Source: Volvox africanus (lineage: Eukaryota > Chlorophyta > Chlorophyceae > Chlamydomonadales > Volvocaceae). From it: a stretch of 64,000 nucleotides of DNA. Below, in pieces: positions 23,143 through 32,804 of this stretch (position 1 is its first letter; the number at the start of each line of letters is the position of its first letter). The position numbers were made by a program, and so were the translations under genes. The notes beneath the pieces were generated by a model that did no database searches, was not told the DNA's origin, and saw only the letters and a program-made list of their open reading frames with translations. Location: NCBI GenBank assembly GCA_030268105.1, contig BSDZ01000003.1, positions 1,550,001-1,614,000 of the forward strand, given 5' to 3'.

Positions 23143-26100
23143 GATACACACGCAGATGCCATACTTTGATGAAAGTGGGAGGCGGACGTTGGGGCGGCCC
23201 AGGCGGTCGTCAAGACGCACGTCTTTAAGTCGCACGAGAGGACAGGAACAGGATGTTGGAAAGGTAGAAACGAGAAATTTGGGATACGTTGTAACCTTTC
23301 ATACCATGCAAGTTGCAGCAACGGACTTTAAATGTGTGTATTCTAGGTGCCTGCTGGTAGATGTGGACTTTGATAAGTTCGACCTCCCCGATTCCTTGGT
23401 CAACCGCTGCACTCACCCGTTTATGAAGCAATAGCAAAACAATTACGGTTGGGATTGAACGATTGCCCGAACAAATCATATACATTGAACCATTATTTAG
23501 TTCTCACAACTATGCAAATGCAATCAAATCGTTGGTTTGGGAGCTTCGACAGTCTTGTCAGTTCACGGTTGATCCATCGCGCTTCTCGACGTGACAGCTT
23601 CACCGATGGGCTTGCTCGTAAGAGCATCGAACAATTTTATTTGCCTTTTTGTCTCGAACTTATTTTCTTTACTTCCCTGAATCAAGAATTTGTGTGCAAC
23701 TGCCAGGCGTTTCCATAGTTGCCATTGCAGGAAGTCAGACGCGGTAGGCCTTGATACATGACCGACCAACCGTCTTATCATCTTAAAACATTTCATCATA
23801 TCGAGAGAACTGTACGTTGCAGTAGTGAATGCTAGATAGGATTCTTGAATTGTTGAACTGGTGCATACATATCACACAGCAATCAATACGAGCACGTATA
23901 GGAGCAACAGCTGCTGATAATGTTTTTTTGGAAACCAACGCCACCGAGGTACTGCGCAGGGTGGCAACGCGGTTTCTTTGCCTGCATGTAGGCCTTGTAC
24001 AAATGAAATGCGTATGTCAGCCACGCAACCGTAAGCAGCACCTTGGCAGGTACCAAGTTGTCGAGTCCGTGCAGGGGTCGGAACAGGGACCTCTGGGTCC
24101 GTCCATGTGTACATGCGTAAGCGCGCTGACGTACCTTTTTGTGATCGCCGCACTCCAGAAGTCTGAAGACCCTGGGCGGAGTTTGTGGAATTCCAACAGC
24201 GGCCGTCGCCCTGTTCAATTTAAATTCGCAGCTTTGGTGGTATTCTTGTCGACGATGCCAAAGACAGCCTATGCAGATGATGCGGCATGCAGGGGCCGGT
24301 CAAGCTGGCTGGCGAGCAAAGCATTTTCGTACAGAGAACAGTGCTTCGTATGGTGCTGCTTATTAGGTCGAAGGTATGGCGCTTGCACCCCTAGAACGAA
24401 CGAGCAAGCCCTCGTCCAAGCTGAATCCCCGCCCAGCCCCCTCCCACACCCGCCCTCCGCCCAGCTGCCTTATCCCCACTCTCTTCTTCTCCCTCTTTTT
24501 CTCTCTCTCCAACCTTGAATTTGTCGCCAGTTAGCACCTTATTCTCCCATTGGTAAGCCGCAACCGCTTCAAAGCCACGCATCAGGCGTGTCGGTGGCAT
24601 TTTGCAACTTGGATCCGAAATCAAGAAGCTGGTGGCGAGGTCGTGTCCTAGACTGTTGAGGGGATTTCTGTTTTCTTCACTTTTTGCGGAGACTTGCTCG
24701 AGCGAGGCCCTCACCAACACAGCGCCTGTCCAAGTTATGAGCGAGGGACGCACAGCCTTGGAAAGTGGCGAGCCCACAGGTACGGGACCTGGGATCTCTG
24801 ATTAAGGTGCGGAGGGATGGACCTTTGTTGTAAGGGTAAGTAGGTCAGGGATCACGTGAGGCAAGCAAAGGCAAAACGGCTGCATGTGCGCGGATGTAAA
24901 CAAGCATCTGCAAAGCGAGCCTGCTAGTGCAAATTTCAACGCGGCCGCTGCTCTGCCCTTATTCCGCATGTCGCTATCACCTGCCCGCCACGTTTCCGTC
25001 TAAATACCCTAGCCCAGCTGCGCGCGGTGTAGCCTGTACCCCTATCCAGCTTGTCCAACATACAACCCAGATGCTCCAGTCCCGTGCTGGCGCACTCCGC
25101 CGGAGCTACATTTTACCTTCATGGACAGTTGCTATGTCTTTGGTATTGTAAGGATCCGCTTGCGACCTCACTGCTGCTCAACACAGCCTTTCCGTCCCTA
25201 TACTGGCGCGTCCGTCGCAGGTCACCAAGTACATGTCACCAGATAGCTAGGGCTGGTTCAGCAGCAGTCACCAGATATCTGGAGCTGGTACAGCCCTCCC
25301 GCCCAGCAGCAGTCGCCAGGCGCGCCCTACAAGCTGTAGCGCAGTCCGAACACAGGGCTGTCTGTAGAGAAATGCGCTTGCACGGGCAGTAGGTCAATCC
25401 ACTGTGTTGCGGTGGGTCCTGACAGGAAGGGGCATGTGCATGCCTGCGTTGTGCGGTGGTGAACGGGGGAAATGGAGTTATCGCTGCATGGTGAGCGCAC
25501 CCGGCTGGGGTTCTGGCGATATCTGAGTTTGCGCGGTTTTATGCATCTGCTCATCTGGTGATTGGCGCCCTTGGCCTCAAGGGCTGGCCTGTCTGTGCGG
25601 GTCGAAATTTCACTCGGCTTGCTGTCAAGTTGTGCTAGCTTCTTGGCTTGGCTGCGCAAGTGTGCGGATGGAGGCTTAGTGGGTTTTCGTGGACGCCGGG
25701 TATCAATGTCACTGCTTCATGGGTGATATGGCTATGCATAATGAGCTGTTCAATAGCTAGCAGTACCGCTTTGCTTTCTACTATCCCCGTTACCCGAGTA
25801 CACATGCTAAGCTGGGGATCATGTATTCTCCCAAGGGGCGGCATTGATAATACTGTGCGTGATCTGGATTGGATTTGGTGAAAGGAGGGTACGCAGCCCG
25901 TTTATTGATTTCCATGCAAATAAACGAAAGCTCCCTAGGTCCGTGCCGTTGGGAGTGTCCCAGCAGTGATTTAAGGGGGGTCACGATATGGCCCAGTAAG
26001 CCTCGTTTTACATGTCTCTTTTTGCCCGGAGCTACCCTCAACGAACTCTTGCTCAACGTGTCCCCCTGGAGTCATAATCAGAGTGTCTCGGGACAAAAAA

Positions 26101-26351
26101 CACGTCGTGTTTGTTGGATTGTTTCGTGCCAAAATTTGGTTGCGTGGTGAATTTATTATGCCCCCATCTATTATGCGTTATTTAGCTCGCCAGACGGGCT
26201 GCATGTGCGGGGATGGTGTGAATGGGTGCGGCAGTTGTCAGGCGACCGGGCAGAAGGGCTACGGACCAAGGGGAGGCAGTAGACGGAGGTGTTGGACGAA
26301 GCAATAACAGGTCTCAGCTAGGGTGGGGCGCACGGCCACAGGCATGGCTTC
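23143..26351. other. Single-copy stretch between repeat B copies; no gene assigned
   Basis: This 3.2 kb does not recur in the window. Some - strand stretches have protein-like composition: 23799-23563, 23440-23240 and 24060-23930. None can be joined into a family I recognise. A pyrimidine-rich segment lies at 24420-24515. No RNA gene was noticed. Confidence 0.5.
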
Positions 26352-28222
26352 GGTCCCTGGAACGAAACATATATATGGGGCTTTGACTTCATATTCGGTG
26401 TCTTTCGATACCACCCTTAATTGGGCAGACTCTGATACCTATGTTTTGTACTATATCGTGATTGGTACTTCCACAATTCTGTTTGTGTTTCATGTAACTT
26501 TCTTAACCACGCACACCCTGAGCTCAGACCCTCGTCAATAATTCCATATTTGCTGCGTAGCCCCTACAGTGTGACAAGATGTCATTATGTTTCAGTTTTC
26601 TGCGCCCTTCCTGTCTGAGTACACGCCTACGCAATTAACGCATACGGCAAGATGTTTACACAGCTCTAGTAGCTCGGTAATGCAGTCAACACAGCTGCAT
26701 GGTTCACATGCTCGTCATCAGCATATCACGTGAAGGGGTATAAACACATACCCATAGCCCATACCAACGGCGGGGTGGGGCTTATCAAACTAGTTTCCAA
26801 ACAGTGAACGTGAACATATCATACAAAAACATACACACACGTTCAGCCCGCAGCCCATCCACAAATTAGATATGCATGAAGGCACGAGCACGCACCAGCC
26901 ATCAGGCGTACACTGTCGTGGATGTCACTGTTCCCATGCCGTGGCATCCTCTACCAGCCGTATGTGAATACGTCCTGATTAATGTATAAAGAGACACGGC
27001 CATCCGGCCTCATACACACGTAGTCTAATGCCCAACACGCATTTATTTGAACGGTTCATCTCCGGCTACCCATAGCTCGTTGTGCATACAGCGCATATAC
27101 AATGAATAAAACTGCATAATCAACGACACAGCAAGCACCATACGCTTGACAAGTGCGCTGGGTGCATGGATCGCGCCGGATCCATTGTGTCGGACAAAGA
27201 GGCTCCTGGCAAGCGCCCATATGGCTGAGCCCCAACTGATTGCGCCTCAGTTGCTGCCCGCCGCGCGTCAACGCCCCCACACGCACAGTTCTCTCGTGGT
27301 ATCTCCCCTCCACGCGCTTATCTTCCAGTGAAACGTGTTCGATATAAATACGTCTCTTTGAAGGAAAATCAAAGGCATCGAAGCGTGAAAGAGCATGCGC
27401 CAAGGCCTCATAATTCCATAATAAAACGCTGAGAGCTGCAAATTCTATCCTAGGAAAAAGAGGTTCAACTTCGCGTCGTCCACAGACGCTACTGGCCGTG
27501 GTTCCAGCTTAGTACTGAATGCACATAACTTCCCTGTGCCATCATAACCGTGGATTGATTGAAAGCTTTCCGTAAGCAACGAAATACCTCAAAATTTCTC
27601 ACATATGTAAAGAAGCCCCTGGCAGGGCAGATTATGATGGAGGTACACTCTCCGCCGTACTTTCATCAAACTTTTGCTACTTAGGCCGTTCAGTGCGCAT
27701 TTTCTCACTGCAGCGTTTTAAATGCAACGTTGTTTACTGCTACCTGCTCTGCACACTCTATCTCTATCGAACCTGACTTTCAACATACGCACACCGCGGC
27801 CTTAAGCTGCAAGCACACCTGTTCTTTGGATAGGCTTGCTTGTTTGCGTGGATTCAGATACCATGAGCTGTGTCGCTAGGCCCGTCCTAAAAGCCATGCT
27901 CAGTGGCATCTTCTACCTGGCGCGGACATGCTTCGAGGTCTTCTACCCAAGGTACGCTCAAGCCTTTTCCAATTTTCATGGCTGACTTCACCGATGCCTT
28001 TGCTAAGCTTAATTAAAAATTAACTATATGGGCAGCTTTCCTTGCGTTGTAGCTGTATGTGATTGGGATGCCGCCGCCACCTCACGGTCAAGGTCAAAGC
28101 CTGAACCATTTTAAGTCACAGAAAATTAATTTTTCGCCCATTGCCGCAGGACCATATTTCTCTCTTCGACCGCGGTGCATCTGCAGCCGAAGGTGCTGTG
28201 CTGGCAACTTAGGTTGCCGTCC

Positions 28223-29041
28223 ATGCAGCAAATATCTGGCTGGATTATGGGTTCTCAGACAGTCGTTCCTATGGAGATACCCAGTGAGGCAGACGTCAGT
28301 GAGCCTGACCATGAAGTTCAGCCCTGGAAAAATGGGACCAAAAGTGATGGGTTTGACTATGAGGTGTCTGTGTTCCAACACCAGGATGCGCAGAGCATCG
28401 AGAGCAAAATCGACCACGAGGTGCCAGTGGTCCATATCGGCAATTATGAGAGTGATACCAAAGAGGTTAACTACGAGAGGGACGTGGCCGAAAGCGGAGA
28501 TACCCAAAGTGTGGATAATGTGGTGTGCCACGAGAGGCACGTGGCCAAAAGCGGAGATACCCAAAGTGCAGATAATGTGGTGTGCCACGAGAGGGACGTG
28601 GCTGAAAGCGGGGATACCCAAAGTGCAGATAACGTGGTGTGCCACGAGAGGCACGTGGCCGAAAGCGGAGATACCCAAAGTGCGGATAACGTGGTGTGCC
28701 ACGAGAGGGACGTGGCTGAAAGCGGGGATACCCAAAGTGCAGATAACGGGTTGCGCCACGTGAGGCATGTCGTCATACCCACTGAGGGGCTTACAAATGC
28801 GGATGTGGTTGAGTGGGTGATCACACTTAGCAAACTGGAAGATGAGGCACTTGGCGACCATCTCATCTTCCAGCTTGCTCCGGAGAAGTTCAAAACCCAG
28901 GGACGGAAGGCTGTGTACGACAGGCTCAGGTGGCAGGTGAACCCACACCGTCACCTGCTCGGTGGGCAACACAGGGCGTTGGCCTTCAAAGCCTTCGAAC
29001 ACTTGCAAGTCGCATATAGCGGACTTGAGAACAACAACTAG
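28223..29041 (+). CDS. Hypothetical protein with 19-residue repeats (repeat B gene, copy 2)
   Basis: Same protein as the copy at 20948-21823 but with one fewer 57-bp unit (272 residues). The C-terminal part is identical. The first unit has SVD in place of SAD and the repeat tail reads NGLRHV instead of NRLRHV. The frame is intact from ATG to stop. Function unknown. Confidence 0.4.
   Translation: MQQISGWIMGSQTVVPMEIPSEADVSEPDHEVQPWKNGTKSDGFDYEVSVFQHQDAQSIESKIDHEVPVVHIGNYESDTKEVNYERDVAESGDTQSVDNVVCHERHVAKSGDTQSADNVVCHERDVAESGDTQSADNVVCHERHVAESGDTQSADNVVCHERDVAESGDTQSADNGLRHVRHVVIPTEGLTNADVVEWVITLSKLEDEALGDHLIFQLAPEKFKTQGRKAVYDRLRWQVNPHRHLLGGQHRALAFKAFEHLQVAYSGLENNN
28466..28748 (+). repeat. 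57-bp tandem repeat, about 5 units
   Basis: Same array as at 21193-21526 but with a different number and order of the ERD/ERH and AKS/AES variants. The order differs by more than a simple loss of one unit, which points to exchange between arrays. Confidence 0.9.
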
Positions 29042-29339
29042 ATGCGCATGCCGAAGGCATATGACGAGCGAGGGGTGGAGCAAGGGAAACAAAGGGGGGA
29101 TTGCATGCATCTTATCAGGGCTTTATGTTAGTCATCAGAAGGTAAGTGTGGGACTCGGCCTGCCTGTTTTATTGTGTTGCTCAGTTCTTACGATAGTAAT
29201 TAGACATGTCCTTACTGACTAACAAACCCTTTCCACGCAGATTTAATGCCCTGGTGTGGACTGGTCGGGGGCTCTGCCTCCAGGGCGGCTGTGGCTGGGA
29301 CGTATTGTCCTTTGCTTGTGTAACGAGTGGCAAAAAGAA

Positions 29340-29458
29340 GCGGGCTTTAGCCGCCGGAGCGGCTTTGGCTGGGACAAAGGGGGGGCCTTAGCCGCCGGAG
29401 TGGCTTTGGCTGGGACAAAAGGGGGGCCTTAGCCGCCGGAGTGGCTTTGGCCGGGACG
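29340..29458 (+). repeat. 42-bp GC-rich minisatellite, three units
   Basis: The unit reads TTAGCCGCCGGAGTGGCTTT plus GGCTGGGACAAAAGGGGGG. Three copies here and at 40315-40432 and 51289-51406; about two copies in B1 (22118-22199). Confidence 0.85.
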
Positions 29459-30234
29459 TCTTGATTGTCCCTGTTTGTGCAATGGAGGAGTAATGGGTGC
29501 GAGGTAAAGAAACCCCACCACATGGAGGGTTACGACCCCAGAAACACGCGATCCAGGATCCTTGGGAGCTTCCTTGGACACTTTGCCTGTCCCTGGAACG
29601 AAACATATATATGGGGCTTTGACTTCATATTCGGTGTCTTTCGATACCACCCTTAATTGGGCAGACTCTGATACCTATGTTTTGTACTATATCGTGATTG
29701 GTACTTCCACAATTCTGTTTGTGTTTCATGTAACTTTTTTAACCACGCACACCCTGAGCTCAGACCCTCGTCAATAATTCCATATTTGCTGCGTAGCCCC
29801 TACAGTGTGACAAGATGTCATTATGTTTCAGTTTTCTGCGCCCTTCCTGTCTGAGTACACGCCTACGCAATTAACGCATACGGCAAGATGTTTACACAGC
29901 TCTAGTAGCTCGGTAATGCAGTCAACACAGCTGCATGGTTCACATGCTCGTCATCAGTATATCACGTGAAGGGGTATAAACACATACCCATAGCCCATAC
30001 CAACGGCGGGGTGGGGCTTATCAAACTAGTTTCCAAACAGTGAACGTGAACATATCATACAAAAACATACACACACGTTCAGCCCGCAGCCATCCACAAA
30101 TTAGATATGCATGAAGGCACGAGCACGCACCAGCCATCAGGCGTACACTGTCGTGGATGTCACTGTTCCCATGCCGTGGCATCCTCTACCAGCCGTATGT
30201 GAATACGTCCTGATTAATGTATAAATAGACACGG

Positions 30235-30239
30235 CCATC
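30235..30239. other. 5-bp target site, left copy (CCATC)
   Basis: CCATC lies directly before the TG of the first array LTR and recurs directly after the last LTR of the array (59668-59672). The uninterrupted target GGCCATCCGG is seen at 27000-27009. A 5-bp duplication is usual for Ty3/gypsy integration. Confidence 0.75.
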
Positions 30240-31063
30240 TGTTGTGCTACGGTTCATTTCCCGCCGACGCGTAGGTCGACGTGATCCTACGAGGCGAAGT
30301 GCTTTTGTGATGAACGCATTACATATGAATGAATCTGTATGATATAAATGTATTCGCATACATTTATATATGCATCTGGCATGTTGTCATTATCCATCGC
30401 GACATCGCATCATGGCAAATCCGCCTAGCATGCATGAAAGCCCGAAGCATGGAAGTGCGCATTATGCTCGTGCTACGAAACAATAAGTAATATTATCTGA
30501 TATAATATTACTTCATTACAGCACACGTTGAGAGCGCCGCACTCGTCGCGATGCATGCCCTGCAACCGGATATCGTTATCCGGACCCTTGCATCATGCGA
30601 ATGCCGGAAAGGCTTATACGTTGTTATGCGTAGACATCGCCTAGGCGCAGTAGGGTTGTCACATCTAGGATCGGCCTCCTAATGTGAATCGTACGGCACT
30701 ACGATGCTGCGAGTATAACAGATGCGAGGACGGCTAAGCTAGACAAGACATTCGATACCGGAGAACACTTGTGTGTTCTACATTACTATTGCTATACGAT
30801 ATTCTACTTAGCCCGAGCTAAGCCTGAGCTTCGCTAATCACCGCCGCGTGATGATTGCTTGCTTCCGGCGCTGACGGCGATTTCGTCCATTGCATCGTTC
30901 TGATCCGTAAGACTGTAAGTTATATCTCTCTTCGTCTTGAAGTCTTCCGCTGTCTCTGTTTGCTCTCGCTTGCCTTGCTGTACTTGCAAGTGCTCGCGCA
31001 TCGGTGTCGATAGTCTCCAGACGTGCAGATACTTATGAGCAAACGCGAACGAGAGGTACAACA
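30240..31063 (+). repeat. 5' LTR, array copy 1 (824 bp)
   Basis: TGTTGT...ACAACA ends. It contains a TATA-like GATATAAATG at 30341-30350 and a run of perfect hairpins: 30342-30369 (12-bp stem, 4-nt loop), 30485-30513 (12-bp stem, 5-nt loop), 30566-30583 (7 bp), 30762-30779 (7 bp), 30807-30822 (6 bp) and 30837-30852 (5 bp). Confidence 0.93.
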
Positions 31064-31066
31064 ATT

Positions 31067-31078
31067 TGGTATCGAGAC
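31067..31078 (+). other. Primer-binding site (TGGTATCGAGAC)
   Basis: It begins three bases after the LTR. The TGGTATC start would pair with a tRNA ending GATACCA, as initiator tRNA-Met does in plants; the exact tRNA is an inference. The same site is at 42041, 53015 and 61855. Confidence 0.7.
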
Positions 31079-31130
31079 AGGTTCGTTGCCTAACTGTCTC
31101 TCTCTGTCTAATCGGAAGTAGGTTCTTTCT

Positions 31131-31226
31131 ATGGCGAGTTCCAGCGTCGAACCACGAGGACCACTAGATACTTTTGCCGAAGACTTAGGCCGCGCCGTTT
31201 TGGACGCCGCCGCTTCCGGTTTGTAA
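31131..31226 (+). other. Short leader ORF (31 codons) upstream of gag
   Basis: ATG GCG AGT TCC to a TAA, encoding MASSSVEPRGPLDTFAEDLG and a short alanine-rich end. It is kept in all four 5' ends (31131, 42105, 53079, 61919). It could be a regulatory upstream ORF or the first coding exon of a spliced Gag. Confidence 0.35.
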
Positions 31227-31288
31227 TTGTTTAATTGCTTTTGCTTAGATTGCTGCACTTGTTGTGTAAGTGTACGCTCTGAGTCGCA

Positions 31289-31564
31289 GGTAACCTCAGT
31301 GCACCGGCATTGCTTGCCGCGGCGACTGAGACCGGCGTTCGTCCGGACCAGTTGGCGACTCTCATTGCCCAAACTACGGAGATCAGGACTCAGCTGGGCA
31401 ATTACTTGCTGAGTTTGCTGAATCTTCTCAAGAGTACTGTCGGTAGGCTCACCGAATCGCTTTGTACTCTTGCCTTTGCGATAGAAGTCGGCTTCTATTA
31501 CGCAAAACTAGGGTATCGTTTCGTGCTCCATGTCCGCGGAACACGACGATACGCCGCACACTAG
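31289..31564 (+). other. Open frame without ATG overlapping the gag start
   Basis: About 90 codons beginning after GTCGCAG| and overlapping gag by 35 bases in another frame. It has a leucine-rich helical stretch and a Tyr/Phe-rich end. With no ATG it could be translated only after splicing from the 31-codon leader ORF. Equivalents: 42263-42538, 53237-53512, 62077-62352. Confidence 0.3.
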
Positions 31565-32765
31565 CCTAGCTAGCCAACCCGATTTCGTTGTAGCTGCTAG
31601 AGCGCCGGATAGAGGTCTTGAGACTGTTGGCGCGCGAGCCACTCAAGAGCCCCTTTTCCTTCAGACCCCTGCTCACTTAATTGTGCCGCATTCAGCAGTG
31701 AACACGAATATGGACAACACTGCTGGACCAAGGGTTCTGCCATTACCTCAAGCTCGAGGGCATGATGACATCCCTGAGGTGATGAGATTGTCGATTCCCG
31801 TTCCTAGGCTCAATATTTCGCTGACCGACAAGACACCAGGGCATAGCATAGCCGATGCAACTCGTGCGTACGTGCGTGACGCTAAAAAGTACCTCCAAGC
31901 TGTTCATGGTGGCGATAATGACGGTATCAGGTGTCTCTTCGTTGGTAACACCCTCGAGGGCGCAGCGAAGGACTGGTATCGCAATTGGACCAACGCCCGG
32001 GGCAGCTATACTTTTGACGAGTTAGTCGCCGCTTTGCTCGCACGATTCGCTACTGAGGTTCAAGCACGCGATGTGGAAGCTCGTAACGTTTTGGCAGCCG
32101 GTAGCTACCACATGCGTCGGGATGAAAATGTACCTGCGTACCAGTCACGCTTCGAAGCACTTGTGACTCCCATTGCTGACCTCACCGAATCTGAGCGTGT
32201 CTTTTGGTTTAGGCGAGGCCTAACGAAACTTTTGGCTAAATGGTGCGCCACTGACTTGGTTGGAGCGCAGATCAAGTCGTATGACGCGTTGGTCGCTTTT
32301 GCTAAGGGCGCGGAGATACGACTTCTTGCCGGCGAGGAAGAAGTCAAGTCTGCCCCTCGTGCAAATGCCGTGCAAGTGCAGGATCCGCTTGGGGAAGCTG
32401 TAGCTCTCGACCAGGACCTCGGCGCGACCCGCCCCACGCCTACTGCCGCGACGCGACGCAGCAACGGGCAACGCAAGGCGCGCGGGGGCGCTAGCTCGGG
32501 TGTCCGTGGTACAGGAGGAGCAGGTCCGAGCTCGGACCCAGCTAGGAACAGGAAGCGTGGTGGTGCGCCGTCGTCGGCAGCCGCACAGCGTTCCGACCCC
32601 AACGCGAAGCGTACTCGTACGGATGACACATTTATGCCAAAATGGAATTGCAATCGTTCCGAATTCGAGCGTCGAAAATTGGCCAACGTTTGTCTACGGT
32701 GTGCGGAGAGCCATTCTACGAAGGATTGCCCTCTAATGCCGCCGTTTGTACCTCAGCCGAAATAG
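31530..32765 (+). CDS. gag: Chromovirus Gag, array copy 1
   Basis: 411 residues from ATG to UAG. Residues ~100-260 match the retrotransposon Gag capsid pattern (AKKYL, DWYRNW, F-x-ELVAALLARF, YQSRFEALV). A basic, Ser/Gly/Arg-rich linker follows (300-370), then a single zinc knuckle C388-C391-H395-C400. The spacing is CX2CX3HX4C, one residue short of the usual CX2CX4HX4C. Gag forms the virus-like particle and packages the RNA. The ATG is the first in this frame after the leader. The stop is UAG and pol continues in the same frame. Confidence 0.92.
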   Translation: MSAEHDDTPHTSLASQPDFVVAARAPDRGLETVGARATQEPLFLQTPAHLIVPHSAVNTNMDNTAGPRVLPLPQARGHDDIPEVMRLSIPVPRLNISLTDKTPGHSIADATRAYVRDAKKYLQAVHGGDNDGIRCLFVGNTLEGAAKDWYRNWTNARGSYTFDELVAALLARFATEVQARDVEARNVLAAGSYHMRRDENVPAYQSRFEALVTPIADLTESERVFWFRRGLTKLLAKWCATDLVGAQIKSYDALVAFAKGAEIRLLAGEEEVKSAPRANAVQVQDPLGEAVALDQDLGATRPTPTAATRRSNGQRKARGGASSGVRGTGGAGPSSDPARNRKRGGAPSSAAAQRSDPNAKRTRTDDTFMPKWNCNRSEFERRKLANVCLRCAESHSTKDCPLMPPFVPQPK

Positions 32766-32804
32766 GGGCTTGCCCGGGTTCCTGTGGAGGGGGCACCACC
32801 CGGG
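32763..32804 (+). promoter_or_regulatory. Probable UAG readthrough site with downstream stem
   Basis: AAA-UAG-GGG joins gag to pol with no frame change. Seven nt after the UAG, CCCGGGT (32773-32779) can pair perfectly with ACCCGGG (32798-32804) across an 18-nt loop. In copies A and last, the second arm is ACCTGGG, which keeps the stem through a G-U pair. Equivalent UAGs: 15679, 43737, 54720 and 63560. Confidence 0.6.

Larger units (their letters stand above)
26352..30239 (+). repeat. Repeat B, complete unit B2 plus start of B3, head to tail
   Basis: The motif TCCCTGGAACGAAACATATATATGG opens the unit at 26352 and recurs at 29589, giving a period of about 3.24 kb. The unit contains, in order: the hydrophobic open frame, a 240-bp segment absent from B1 (27082-27321), the 57-bp-repeat frame, the intron-like sequence, and three 42-bp GC-rich repeats. 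B3 is interrupted at 30239 by the first chromovirus of the array. Confidence 0.85.

Noticed and set aside
30485..30513. TAATATTAC, the rolling-circle origin nonamer of geminiviruses and relatives
   Set aside because: It lies in the stem of an AT-rich palindrome, not in a loop, and no Rep gene is present. Chance in an AT palindrome.
32105..32686. 193-codon - strand ORF opposite gag (also at 43079, 54062, 62902)
   Set aside because: Shadow of the GC-rich gag frame; conserved only because the copies are nearly identical.
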